Positions 1 through 7,628 of a stretch of DNA of 64,000 bases are shown piece by piece; the first letter of the stretch is position 1, and every line of letters starts with the position of its first letter. The notes under the pieces were generated by a model, which searched no databases, was not told the DNA's origin, and saw only the letters and a program-made list of their open reading frames with translations. The DNA is from Colwellia sp. (GTDB lineage Bacteria; Pseudomonadota; Gammaproteobacteria; Enterobacterales; Alteromonadaceae). A program made the position numbers and the translations under genes. The DNA lies in contig JABSOW010000005.1 in assembly GCA_013215465.1 (NCBI GenBank), positions 152,688 to 216,687 of the forward strand, given 5' to 3'.

Positions 1-343
1 GAGTTGGTAGAAGGGAGAGCATGACGTAAAAATATCTAGACAAACTTGTGTAGCGAATTACTGACATTGGTTAAAGGACTAAATACTGGGAAAATTAGAG
101 AACAAAGCAGGGATGTGATTAAAGTTAGATCATACTCTGCATTACATTTATTTTTAAGGGAACAACCCTTAATAAAAAATGTGCCTTGATTATGAATCGC
201 TCAGACTTACTGAAACGAGCACCTTCAAGTGGAACGGGTATATACTGCTGGCAACTTCTCTTTGATAACTTGAAACTATCAATTACTTTTTAGCTGTTAA
301 TGGCGTAAAATAGCGTCATTAATAGTTAAAAAAGTATAAGTTC
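1..343. other. Left-edge non-coding region upstream of yihI
   Basis: No gene is supported here. The first bases could be the tail of a reading frame that begins outside the window, but it stops within 30 bases and cannot be identified. The stretch contains a dispersed repeat (149-244) and must hold the yihI promoter. A TAAAAT hexamer near 306-311 is a possible -10 element, but no convincing -35 was found. Confidence 0.4.
149..244 (+). repeat. Dispersed intergenic repeat, left copy
   Basis: About 96 bases beginning TATTTTTAAGGGA and ending GGTATATA resemble a stretch at 63817-63916 in the same orientation. Shared blocks include AATAAAAA, GCCTTGAT, ATGAATCGCTCAG, CTGAAAC and CTT-AAG. By eye about 70 percent of positions agree, with a few small gaps. 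Both copies are intergenic. The longer conserved blocks make chance unlikely, but the family and copy number in the genome cannot be judged from one window. Confidence 0.6.
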
Positions 344-931
344 ATGTCTCGTTCAAAAAAATCTAGAAAACCTGGCTCTGCGCCCACAGCTAAACCTAAG
401 TTAAGTAAAGTTGAATTAGCGAGTGTTGAAAAAAGGCTGCGTAAAAAAACCGGTAATAAACCCGGTAATCGTCAACAAGAAGCGATGTTAGTTCAAAAAT
501 ATGAGCAACAATCTCCTCAGCATAAAGATCCTCGTATTGGTAGTAAAAAACCAATAGAACTAGGGGGCTCTGTGGTTCAAGCCAAGAATAAACCGGTTAA
601 AGTCGCAAAAACTAAGCAAGATCCTATCGCGGCAATACGCGTAGTGAATACCGAGGAAGAACCAAACATTGCGCAAGAATTGGAAAATATTGAGGCAGAC
701 GAGCGTTTACAAACTATTTTAGCAAAGCAAGAAGAAGCGCTAGCCTTAACTGAGCAAGAAGTTGATTACTATAATGAGATGATGGAGCGCCATCAGCAAT
801 TAACGGAAAAGTTAGCTGAAGACGAGCAACCTGAAGAAGAATCAACTAGTGATGATGCTAATTCAGCAGAAGATTTATGGGACAAGTTAGATAATTCATC
901 TTTGCCTGGTGATTTTGATAAATTCGAATAA
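344..931 (+). CDS. yihI: Der GTPase-activating protein YihI
   Basis: This 195-residue, highly charged cytoplasmic protein matches YihI, which stimulates the GTPase Der (EngA) and so tunes late 50S ribosome assembly. The N-terminus is very basic, with an SRSKKSRKPG start and a KKTGNKPGNRQQ segment near residues 34-46. The C-terminal half is acidic and helical, ending in an Asp/Glu-rich tail. This polarity, with a basic RNA/ribosome-facing end and an acidic Der-binding end, is typical of the family. The next gene starts 11 bases after its stop codon, so the two are probably cotranscribed. In many gammaproteobacteria yihI lies close to hemN, as here. The start is the first ATG of the frame. Confidence 0.9.
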   Translation: MSRSKKSRKPGSAPTAKPKLSKVELASVEKRLRKKTGNKPGNRQQEAMLVQKYEQQSPQHKDPRIGSKKPIELGGSVVQAKNKPVKVAKTKQDPIAAIRVVNTEEEPNIAQELENIEADERLQTILAKQEEALALTEQEVDYYNEMMERHQQLTEKLAEDEQPEEESTSDDANSAEDLWDKLDNSSLPGDFDKFE

Positions 932-942
932 GGCTTGCTAAT

Positions 943-1431
943 ATGGATGCTTACTGGCTTTATGCGATTATCTTCGCTGTGGTTATTATTGCCGCTTTAT
1001 CTTTTTATGCGGGCAAATTGTTACAGCAACTGAAGAAACAAAAACAATTGCAACAGCAAGCTGAATGGGCTCGTCAGCAAGGACTTGCCTCTCATGATCA
1101 TAAAGTACTTGCTAGCGTGCTGATTATTACCCGCGCGATGAAAGAAGAGCAATGTGATTTTAGTGAAGGTTGTTGGCGATTATCGGTGCTATTAACTTCG
1201 TTGAAAATGAGTGGCGAGCTAGCACTGCAATTTCCTGCTATATTTAAGCTATACAATGAAATTAAGCACCTTTCTATACTTGATGATCGCAAGCAGTTAG
1301 CTAAGTCGCAGCGTATGAAACAGGATTATCAACGGATAACTTTAGAAGCAAAATTACATGGTAATATTGTCAAAGATCTTGATCTACTTCAACAATACAC
1401 GGTTGAAAGAATGAGTATACTAAAGGCGTAG
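943..1431 (+). CDS. DUF2489 family membrane-anchored protein
   Basis: The 162-residue product starts with one hydrophobic segment (about residues 5-24) followed by a Lys/Gln-rich cytoplasmic coiled stretch. A helical domain then resembles the DUF2489 family found between yihI and hemN in Vibrio, Shewanella and relatives. The function of that family is not known. The gene is 11 bases downstream of yihI, and the context suggests a single transcript with it. No catalytic motif is visible. The family assignment rests on the N-terminal anchor, the length and the conserved gene order. Confidence 0.75.
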   Translation: MDAYWLYAIIFAVVIIAALSFYAGKLLQQLKKQKQLQQQAEWARQQGLASHDHKVLASVLIITRAMKEEQCDFSEGCWRLSVLLTSLKMSGELALQFPAIFKLYNEIKHLSILDDRKQLAKSQRMKQDYQRITLEAKLHGNIVKDLDLLQQYTVERMSILKA

Positions 1432-1540
1432 CTTGATTTTTTATTCTGGTGCTCACTAATCGGAAATATACAATAATTAAGTTTCAGGTTCCCGGTTAAT
1501 ATACTTCGGGAATGACCCCTTACTTTTTGAGGTATATATT

Positions 1541-1852
1541 ATGACAGAACAATTAAAAAAACAATTTACTAAAAGAATTGTTGAATTACAGCAACGTGTT
1601 AGTGCAATTCATCGCGATTTTGCTGATGGTCGAGATACTGACTGGTCAGAGCAGGCGGGTGAACGTGAAAATGAAGAAGTGCTCAACGCACTTGAATCAG
1701 AAGCCAAAATTGAAATACAGCATTTATCGAATGCCATCACCCGCATGGAAAATGGTAATTATGGTATTTGCCAAACTTGCGGCGACGAAATTGCACAGCA
1801 GCGACTGCAAGTGCAGCCTGCAGCACTAAACTGTATTCAATGTGCTGATTAG
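1541..1852 (+). CDS. DksA/TraR-type C4 zinc-finger protein
   Basis: This 103-residue protein has an N-terminal helical hairpin (about residues 1-70) and a C-terminal four-cysteine zinc finger with C77, C80, C98 and C101 (a CQTC pair and a CIQC pair). That is the layout of the DksA/TraR family, whose members reach into the RNA polymerase secondary channel. It is shorter than DksA (about 150 residues), and I do not see the paired acidic tip of DksA clearly. It is therefore one of the small DksA-like proteins rather than DksA itself. A GAGG ribosome-binding site lies about eight bases before the ATG. It stands alone between the yihI pair and hemN. Confidence 0.85.
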   Translation: MTEQLKKQFTKRIVELQQRVSAIHRDFADGRDTDWSEQAGERENEEVLNALESEAKIEIQHLSNAITRMENGNYGICQTCGDEIAQQRLQVQPAALNCIQCAD

Positions 1853-1925
1853 CGCGTTTATTCTCATTGAATACAGTAAATTTCTTTATTTAAAGGAAAT
1901 TTTCCGCTATTAAAAATTGAAAGAC

Positions 1926-1939
1926 TTGCGCTTAATCAA
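1926..1939 (+). promoter_or_regulatory. FNR/EtrA-like box upstream of hemN
   Basis: The sequence TTGCG-CTTA-ATCAA matches the FNR consensus TTGAT-N4-ATCAA at eight of ten defined positions, with a perfect right half-site. It lies about 75-85 bases before the hemN start. Oxygen-independent hemN genes are commonly under FNR/Anr control, so the position makes biological sense. It was found by eye with no statistical test. Confidence 0.5.
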
Positions 1940-2012
1940 TATCGCTAAATATTCGTTAGGTATAATGTTCACTAGTTATTTAAATGGTGCCTGAATTTAA
2001 GGTGTGAACAAG

Positions 2013-3383
2013 ATGCAAGTTAGTCAATTTTTCGATCCTCAATTACTCAGTAAATACAATACTAGCGGTCCAAGGTATACTTCATACCCCACGGCATTAG
2101 AGTTTCATGATGATTTTAAGCATGGCGATTTTGTACAAGCAATAAAAGACTCACCAAATCGTGAACTATCTTTGTATGTACACATACCTTTTTGTCATAC
2201 CCTTTGCTACTATTGTGGTTGTAATAAAGTTATTACCCGTCATCGTGACAAAGCGGATATTTATCTTGAATATTTAGCGCAAGAAATTGCCTTGCAAGCG
2301 CCTTTGTTTACCGAATACACGGTAAAACAATTACACTGGGGTGGTGGCACACCAAGCTTTTTAACGCATAAACAAATCACTACGTTAGTAAATTTATTGA
2401 AAGATAAATTTAGCTTTTCTGATGATTTAGAAATGAGTATTGAAATAGATCCACGTGAAATTGAAATGAATTTAGCTGAACATTTGTTTTCACTAGGTTT
2501 TAACCGTCTAAGCCTTGGTGTGCAAGACTTAGACTTAAAAGTACAGCAAGCTATTAATCGGGTGCAATCAACGCAGTTTATTGGCGATTTTATCGGTCAT
2601 GCGAAAGCGGTTGGTTTTAAGTCGATTAATATTGATTTAATTTATGGCTTGCCTCACCAAACGTTAGAAAATTTTGCCAAAACATTAGATAAGGCTCATG
2701 AATGGGATGTAGATAGAATTTCCCTTTTCAGTTATGCGCATATACCTAGTCGCTTTGCTGCTCAACGTAAATTACGTGATGAATGGTTACCTAATACCCA
2801 AGAAAAGTTTGCCCTAATGAAACTTGCCATTGAAACGTTATGTAATTATGGCTATGACTTTATAGGTATGGATCATTTCGCTAAACCTAATGACGAACTG
2901 TCGATTGCCCAAAGGGATGGCAGCTTACACCGAAACTTCCAAGGATACACCACTAAAGGTGGCTGCGATTTATTGGGTCTTGGTGTGTCATCAATTAGCG
3001 CTATTGGTAATAGTTTTAGTCAAAACATTAAAGAGCTAAAAGCTTATTATCAAGCGATTGAAACACAGCAACATGCGCAAGTAAAAGGCGTAAGCTTGTC
3101 ACCAGATGATATTATTCGTGGCGAAGTTATTCGTGAATTAATGTGTAATTTGTTTTTAGATAAAAATAAAATCAATGACAAATATGGGATCAATTTTGAC
3201 AGCTATTTTAGTGATGATCTACCGCTGCTTGATACCTTTATCGCTGATGATCTTATGGTAAACACGCTTGATAGCATTCAAGTTGCCCCAAAAGCACGGT
3301 TACTTATTCGTATTATTTGTATGAGTTTTGATGCTTATATGAAAAAGCATATTAATCAGCAGCGTTTTTCACGGGTAATTTAA
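2013..3383 (+). CDS. hemN: Oxygen-independent coproporphyrinogen III oxidase (HemN)
   Basis: This radical-SAM enzyme decarboxylates coproporphyrinogen III to protoporphyrinogen IX without oxygen, a late step of haem synthesis in the cytoplasm. The N-terminal SGPRYTSYPTA motif and the cluster C-x3-C-x2-C-x-C (C64, C68, C71, C73 counted from the upstream GTG) are diagnostic of true HemN rather than HemW. The length of about 456-459 residues is normal. The frame opens with GTG at 2004, but the AAGG at 1999-2002 is only one base from it. It is well spaced (10 bases) for the ATG at 2013, so I prefer 2013. An FNR-like box upstream suggests low-oxygen induction. A hairpin repeat follows the gene. 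Confidence 0.95.
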   Translation: MQVSQFFDPQLLSKYNTSGPRYTSYPTALEFHDDFKHGDFVQAIKDSPNRELSLYVHIPFCHTLCYYCGCNKVITRHRDKADIYLEYLAQEIALQAPLFTEYTVKQLHWGGGTPSFLTHKQITTLVNLLKDKFSFSDDLEMSIEIDPREIEMNLAEHLFSLGFNRLSLGVQDLDLKVQQAINRVQSTQFIGDFIGHAKAVGFKSINIDLIYGLPHQTLENFAKTLDKAHEWDVDRISLFSYAHIPSRFAAQRKLRDEWLPNTQEKFALMKLAIETLCNYGYDFIGMDHFAKPNDELSIAQRDGSLHRNFQGYTTKGGCDLLGLGVSSISAIGNSFSQNIKELKAYYQAIETQQHAQVKGVSLSPDDIIRGEVIRELMCNLFLDKNKINDKYGINFDSYFSDDLPLLDTFIADDLMVNTLDSIQVAPKARLLIRIICMSFDAYMKKHINQQRFSRVI

Positions 3384-3399
3384 CCCATCGGCTGCTCGC

Positions 3400-3472
3400 T
3401 TCGACGGGCTCAGGGCGAACGGCGATGCTCAGGGTGAACGATAAATAACTCATTTGTCCTGAGCTTATCGAA
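3400..3472. repeat. REP-like palindromic intergenic element
   Basis: Arms at 3400-3414 (TTCGACGGGCTCAGG) and 3458-3472 (CCTGAGCTTATCGAA) are inverted with 12 of 15 pairs and enclose a 43-base loop that carries a second GCTCAGGGTGAACG copy. This TTCGAC-GGCTCAGG-GAAC type of element recurs in the intergenic DNA of many bacteria. It sits between the convergent hemN and DUF1285 genes and may also act as an RNA 3' end. Confidence 0.65.
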
Positions 3473-3543
3473 AGAAGTTTGTATCTTTCTATAATACCGG
3501 TTAGTGAAATGGGTATAACACTGCATACCGGCTAAACAATACG

Positions 3544-4077
3544 TTAGGTAATAGTTCCTAAACTAAATTCACAGCCAGCACTGATAAATACCAATTCAGT
3601 GCCATTTTTCGTTGGTACTTCTTTCGCTAAATCAACCCATTGATAATAAACATTACGATGTACTTTAGCTAATAAATTTCGACGAACTAAAATGTATAGC
3701 TCTCCGGCCTCGTTAACTGATAATGGATGCTGTGCATCAAGCACGAACTCATTACCCACATTATTTTTAACTAACATCTTGGTTTGTGAATCATCCTGCC
3801 AATGCCACTCGGTTAGAACAAAAGGTGCATCATCAACAGTAATTTTTATTTTCTCGACTGGCGTTACTAAATAATAATCATCACCTTCCATTTTCAATAC
3901 CGAAGCTAATAATTTAACTAAAGCTGCACGTTTAAAAATGGTGCTATTATAAAACCAATCGCCATTAGCTTTAATTTGTAGATCCATTTCACCGCAGTAC
4001 TCAGGATGCCAATCTTCTACCGGTGGAATTTTATCCCCGTGCGCTTTAATTTGAGCAGTGATGGCTTCTAGAGACAT
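3544..4077 (-). CDS. DUF1285 domain-containing protein
   Basis: The 177-residue soluble protein matches the DUF1285 family, which is widespread in proteobacteria and without an assigned reaction. The conserved features seen are a PPVEDWHPEYCGEMD segment near residues 18-32, then a GDWFYNSTIF motif and a mostly beta C-terminal half with a YYLVTPVEK segment. There is no signal peptide or membrane segment. It lies 27 bases downstream of the DUF6942-like gene on the same strand, so the two are probably one operon. Structures known for the family show beta-rich two-domain folds, but no ligand can be read from this sequence. Confidence 0.85.
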   Translation of the reverse strand: MSLEAITAQIKAHGDKIPPVEDWHPEYCGEMDLQIKANGDWFYNSTIFKRAALVKLLASVLKMEGDDYYLVTPVEKIKITVDDAPFVLTEWHWQDDSQTKMLVKNNVGNEFVLDAQHPLSVNEAGELYILVRRNLLAKVHRNVYYQWVDLAKEVPTKNGTELVFISAGCEFSLGTIT

Positions 4078-4104
4078 TAAGAGTGACCTAATTGAATTGA
4101 TATT

Positions 4105-4659
4105 CTATATAGTAGCACTGTTTTTCAATTCGTTGATGAGAATAGCTAAACGTTCTATTTTTATATTAGAAAGTTGCCGATAATCGAAATAAGGGCAAAC
4201 AATAACGTTATTGACCTTATCAATAGCAAAGTCATGATCAAGCCAAAGCAGCTGCGCTGATAACGCTCCTGTTGTTAGTAAATATTTTGCGTGAGACTTT
4301 CCACAAATAATATGGATAACATTGCTGTTAGCATCAAGGTGTGGTGCTGTAAAAAGTAATGCAGTATTAGTCTTTGATTGTAAAAGATAGTGATCGCGAT
4401 ATTCTTGCCAGCGTTGAGCTTGCAAGGAGTAGGGAAAATAGGTGTTATCTAAAGCGAATAATAACTTTGCATAAACATTAAAAACCTTACGCCAGCCATT
4501 ACCACACGCCTGACCTATGCTTTGTATTTCATCGGGAATTAACGGCTGCACCTTGTTCAACTCGTTGTATTCAAACATAGGAGGTTTATTAGCAATATAA
4601 ACTGCAAAGGTGAAATTAGGACAGCCAAGGCCGATATTTATCATAGGTAGCTTTTGCAT
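4105..4659 (-). CDS. DUF6942-like conserved protein
   Basis: This 184-residue cytoplasmic protein resembles a small conserved family of Alteromonadales and Vibrionales (I believe DUF6942). It has no assigned function. Visible features are a Pro/Asn-rich start, a GNGWRKVFNVYAKLL helix near residues 54-68, a central ALLFTAPH strand and an HIICGKSHAKYLL segment near 116-128. The latter recalls uracil-DNA-glycosylase-like folds but carries no clear catalytic pair. No strong ribosome-binding site precedes the first ATG. A second ATG five codons later (MINIG) is an equally possible start. It precedes the DUF1285 gene closely, suggesting joint transcription. Confidence 0.6.
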   Translation of the reverse strand: MQKLPMINIGLGCPNFTFAVYIANKPPMFEYNELNKVQPLIPDEIQSIGQACGNGWRKVFNVYAKLLFALDNTYFPYSLQAQRWQEYRDHYLLQSKTNTALLFTAPHLDANSNVIHIICGKSHAKYLLTTGALSAQLLWLDHDFAIDKVNNVIVCPYFDYRQLSNIKIERLAILINELKNSATI

Positions 4660-5046
4660 ACGATTATGAGTGAATAATAGATTTTATCATAAATGCGCTA
4701 TCCACCAGATGCTTTTCTTAGCATCTCCGATAGGTGATGGTAGCTACAGAGCTAAACGAAAAGATATAGAAATGACCATATTAGCGTTAGGTAATAAGTC
4801 AGGAGATAAATGTTTAAAACTTACTCAGCTCGCTGAATTGCTTGGAAAAATGCGCATGCACTTAAAAAGTATCATTTAAGTCTAATGTTAAAAGGTCAAC
4901 AGTTTAGCTATCTTATCCAGCAACACCCAGCCATCCAAGACAAGGATATAAAGTTAAATATAATTTGGAAGTTGCAGATTTATTGCACAAATACTATTAA
5001 GCATAAACAATAACGTATAAATACAATCAAAAAACGAAGATTTCTC

Positions 5047-5076
5047 TTGTCAAGCTACGCATAAATGAAATATACT
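5047..5076 (+). promoter_or_regulatory. Promoter of the tRNA-His/tRNA-Pro unit
   Basis: A -35 TTGTCA (5047-5052) and a -10 TATACT (5071-5076) are separated by 18 bases. They are followed by a GC-rich CTCCGCGCC stretch, a discriminator type typical of stringently controlled stable-RNA promoters. It points at the tRNA-His gene about 35 bases downstream. This is the clearest sigma-70 promoter in the window. Confidence 0.75.
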
Positions 5077-5115
5077 CTCCGCGCCTTACCACAAGGCGCT
5101 TTAAGTAAACTCAGT

Positions 5116-5192
5116 GGTGGCTATAGCTCAGTTGGTAGAGCCCCGGATTGTGATTCCGGTTGTCGAGGGTTCAAATCCCTTTAGCCACCCCA
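5116..5192 (+). tRNA. tRNA-His (anticodon GTG)
   Basis: A full cloverleaf can be folded. The acceptor arms are GTGGCTA (5117-5123) and TAGCCAC (5182-5188), and the anticodon stem CCGGA/TCCGG carries the loop TTGTGAT with anticodon GTG. The T-arm contains GGTTCAAATCC. The extra G at -1 (5116), opposite C73, is the identity mark of tRNA-His. CCA is encoded at 5190-5192. Confidence 0.97.
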
Positions 5193-5237
5193 TTTTTTAC
5201 TTCTCCCTGAAGTAGAAAATAAAAAGTTATAAAATGT

Positions 5238-5314
5238 CGGTGATTAGCGCAGCTTGGTAGCGCACTTGGTTTGGGTCCAAGGGGTCGCAAGTTCGAATCT
5301 TGCATCACCGACCA
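5238..5314 (+). tRNA. tRNA-Pro (anticodon TGG)
   Basis: The acceptor arms CGGTGAT (5238-5244) and ATCACCG (5304-5310) pair fully. The anticodon stem CTTGG/CCAAG holds the loop TTTGGGT with anticodon TGG. A GTTCGAATC T-loop is present and CCA is encoded at 5312-5314. It lies 45 bases after tRNA-His and probably shares its promoter, a remnant of the argX-hisR-leuT-proM type cluster of gammaproteobacteria. Confidence 0.97.
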
Positions 5315-5681
5315 CTTTTTGAATACCTCCTCTGAAAACCACACAATAAATTTCTACTTCATAAACTGCTCCGGTGCATATTCTGTCAGTATTTGAAGCT
5401 AATTAGATCTATTTACTGTCTAGTTCCTGTACTTTTTCTTGTAAAGTAAATTATCAATCAAGATAAAAAACGTCAAAAAAGTGCGTATTGAGGACATAAA
5501 TCAGTACCACTTACGGATATCCATTTCCGATCAGAAAGTAGATGTTCTGTACATTAAATCAAAAAATTAAGCTTTATTTTATCTAGTGAAAAGACATCCA
5601 GTATAGTTTGATGTCCTTAACTATTACGGCTTGATAATTGCTTTTGCTTGTTATGTGTCAATTTTTTAACTAAGTACTGAT
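5315..5681. other. Intergenic region without recognised content
   Basis: Between tRNA-Pro and the next gene I find no coding frame, no RNA fold and no repeat that can be supported. It is AT-rich and must contain the promoter of the following gene, but no clear element stands out. Confidence 0.4.
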
Positions 5682-6383
5682 ATGATAAATAACATTAATT
5701 CCTACAACAGTAATTTTAATATTAATTCATCTACATCATCAGAGATCGATGAAATTATCGATGCCCATAAAAAATCGACAACCTTGACAGATGAAACACC
5801 TTCAGGCATTAAAGAAAATTTGTATCTTAGCAGCCGAGCCCAAAAAATAAATGCCATTAGCACAGAATTTTTTAATAATGGTGCTATAAGCCTAAATGAT
5901 GTTAGCGCACTCAAAGAGCGGGTGTACCAACTAGGGTTAATTTCAAAACAAGAGTACGCGCATTTAACCGACACTGAACTAGTTGATAGTGATAGACGAT
6001 TAAATACTGAGATGTCTAGCCAAACTTTAGTAAGTTTTGCTGGTGACTTAATACAACGTTTAAATGAAGCGAGTGTTGACAATGGTGATACTGAAATAAT
6101 CAGTAAGAGTTTGTTGGAATTCAAAAAAGCTCTAACAACAGCTATGGAAATTATTTCTGATGTTGATAGTGTGAAAAATGCTCCTGATTTCAAAGAATCA
6201 CTAGGCTCTACCTTATCTTTGATTAGAGAAACGATAAATAGTGACTCCTTCGAAATTATACCTTTAGATGATAAGGTTGGGATAAGTAAGATCTATCAAG
6301 CACTTGAAATTGTGGATAAAATCATACCTAAGCGATTAAGTAACGCGAAAATTAACCGCTATATTCAAGTATCAATTCGGTAA
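5682..6383 (+). CDS. Hypothetical protein, Asn/Ser-rich N-terminus
   Basis: I do not recognise this 233-residue protein. Residues 1-40 are low-complexity and rich in Asn, Ser and Ile. The remainder is predicted soluble and mainly helical, with acidic and leucine-rich heptad-like stretches near 95-180. It has no signal peptide, membrane segment or cysteine cluster. A YLSSRAQKINAI motif near residues 48-59 resembles the start of small flagellum- or secretion-related proteins of Alteromonadales, but that is only an impression. It stands alone, with more than 300 bases of non-coding DNA on either side. Regular codon use and length argue that it is a real gene. Confidence 0.6.
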   Translation: MINNINSYNSNFNINSSTSSEIDEIIDAHKKSTTLTDETPSGIKENLYLSSRAQKINAISTEFFNNGAISLNDVSALKERVYQLGLISKQEYAHLTDTELVDSDRRLNTEMSSQTLVSFAGDLIQRLNEASVDNGDTEIISKSLLEFKKALTTAMEIISDVDSVKNAPDFKESLGSTLSLIRETINSDSFEIIPLDDKVGISKIYQALEIVDKIIPKRLSNAKINRYIQVSIR

Positions 6384-6526
6384 ACTTTAAAATAAAACCT
6401 GACAAGATCGCTGATGGCACTAAACCGTCTTTTTGAAATGTTTTTTAGCACCTAAAAAATGTCTGCAAAGTGGTCAGCCAGTGTGAAAACTATTTTAAAC
6501 TAGCGTAATTGGATAATATCAACGAA

Positions 6527-6700
6527 AAAAGGCTTAGAGGCACAGGTTCATAGTTCCAGACTGAACCTAAGTACCTACATATATGAACCCACTCCGTTTG
6601 CAAGATATTTGATCATAGTGTGAGAGGTAAATTATTGATTAAAGAGAATTTATCGAAATAAATAACGTCGCATATAAGTCTTATTTTTATCATAACGGCT
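6527..6700 (+). repeat. Degenerate, interrupted copy of a dispersed repeat
   Basis: Blocks here match the reverse complement of 33541-33665. AAAAGGCTTAGAGGCA (6527-6542) is followed by about 80 unmatched bases. The match then resumes with GAGAGG, ATTGATTAAAGAGAA, TCGAAAT, AATAACG and CGCATATAAG (6622-6680), and later ATAACGGCT (6692-6700). The unmatched insert contains its own inverted repeat, GGTTCATA with TATGAACC. The region is otherwise non-coding and lies between two genes. Confidence 0.6.
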
Positions 6701-6758
6701 GAATTAGGTCTAATGAATTACACACCTTGCTAATGTCAATTCCATCATGATTATATCG

Positions 6759-7457
6759 CTAATTTTCAGAATTTAATATTTGCTCCCACTTTAACCCCGT
6801 TAATTTCATCAAACTCTTTACCACATAAAATATGATCGCACCTAGCATTACCATAGAAGGTATGGCAATGACGGGATAACTTAACATAGTCATTTCACCC
6901 AGCTGTTCATTGAACTTGGTAGTACCAGCGGGGCTAACGACAATCCATTTAGCTAATAGATAATTCATCGTGGCAGAAAAGACAAATGTTATTGCTAAGA
7001 GGTGATTTGCCCGCTGAATTTTCGCTTTAAACTTATCAGTTTTTCCTTGATTTGATAGGGTCTGATAGATTAAATCTAAATTAAACAAAATAGGGTTTAA
7101 CAAAATTTTGGCAATTAATGGTTTGCCCCAAAAGCTAGACATTAGTGTAACTAACCCTATGGCCAATGGAATTGCAGCTTCCTTAATTGCCAACCACTCT
7201 ACATCTAACTCAAATAATCCAATACCACCAGTTAATAGGGTACTTAAAAATCCAAGTAATGAAATAAAGTTCATCGACTTGTTTTTAATAAAGTCATACA
7301 AGCCATAACCAAGAGGAAAAAATAACGCCACAACCAAGGCGTACACTGAGCCTAAGTATTCACCCCCCGATAATTTCATTAAAATAACCGATGGAATAAC
7401 AATATTAAAAATAAGTTCTAGAAAGGTGTTATTAGGGCGTTTAGTTTGTGTTGACAT
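6759..7457 (-). CDS. VC0807-like multi-pass membrane protein
   Basis: The 232-residue product is an integral membrane protein with about six hydrophobic segments, near residues 12-30, 35-55, 60-80, 92-110, 150-170 and 195-215. It resembles the VC0807 family of Vibrio and Shewanella. These proteins often carry the intracellular-septation-like motif of a short loop, PLGYGLYDF here at 48-56, and a conserved SFWGKPL segment near 107-113. Their activity is unknown. The gene is monocistronic, reads toward the interrupted repeat and is separated from the GGDEF gene by about 170 bases. The family name is a moderate-confidence recollection; membrane topology is the firm part. Confidence 0.6.
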   Translation of the reverse strand: MSTQTKRPNNTFLELIFNIVIPSVILMKLSGGEYLGSVYALVVALFFPLGYGLYDFIKNKSMNFISLLGFLSTLLTGGIGLFELDVEWLAIKEAAIPLAIGLVTLMSSFWGKPLIAKILLNPILFNLDLIYQTLSNQGKTDKFKAKIQRANHLLAITFVFSATMNYLLAKWIVVSPAGTTKFNEQLGEMTMLSYPVIAIPSMVMLGAIIFYVVKSLMKLTGLKWEQILNSEN

Positions 7458-7628
7458 TTTATTTTCATTTTAAGGAAAACTGGCAGAGGCCAGTCTATTT
7501 AGCTATTTACCTATTTTATCTAATAAGCGCTCAGAAGTCAGTTACATTGTGATATTGCTTATTATAAAGCGGAGTTAACTTGAATTGTTCAAGTATTGCT
7601 TAAGCTATATCGCTTTGTGTAATCACTT

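Noticed and set aside
2004..2012. GTG start three codons upstream for hemN
   Set aside because: The ribosome-binding AAGG is one base from it, too close, while the ATG at 2013 is correctly spaced.
4670..5046. A 69-codon frame (4670-4879) followed by a 43-codon frame (about 4885 onward) upstream of tRNA-His
   Set aside because: No family resemblance, no good ribosome-binding site and no conserved neighbour. It may be the remains of a gene, but the sequence alone does not support calling even a pseudogene.
5116..5314. Integration site (att) at the tRNA genes
   Set aside because: No second copy of a tRNA 3' end and no integrase gene is present in the window.
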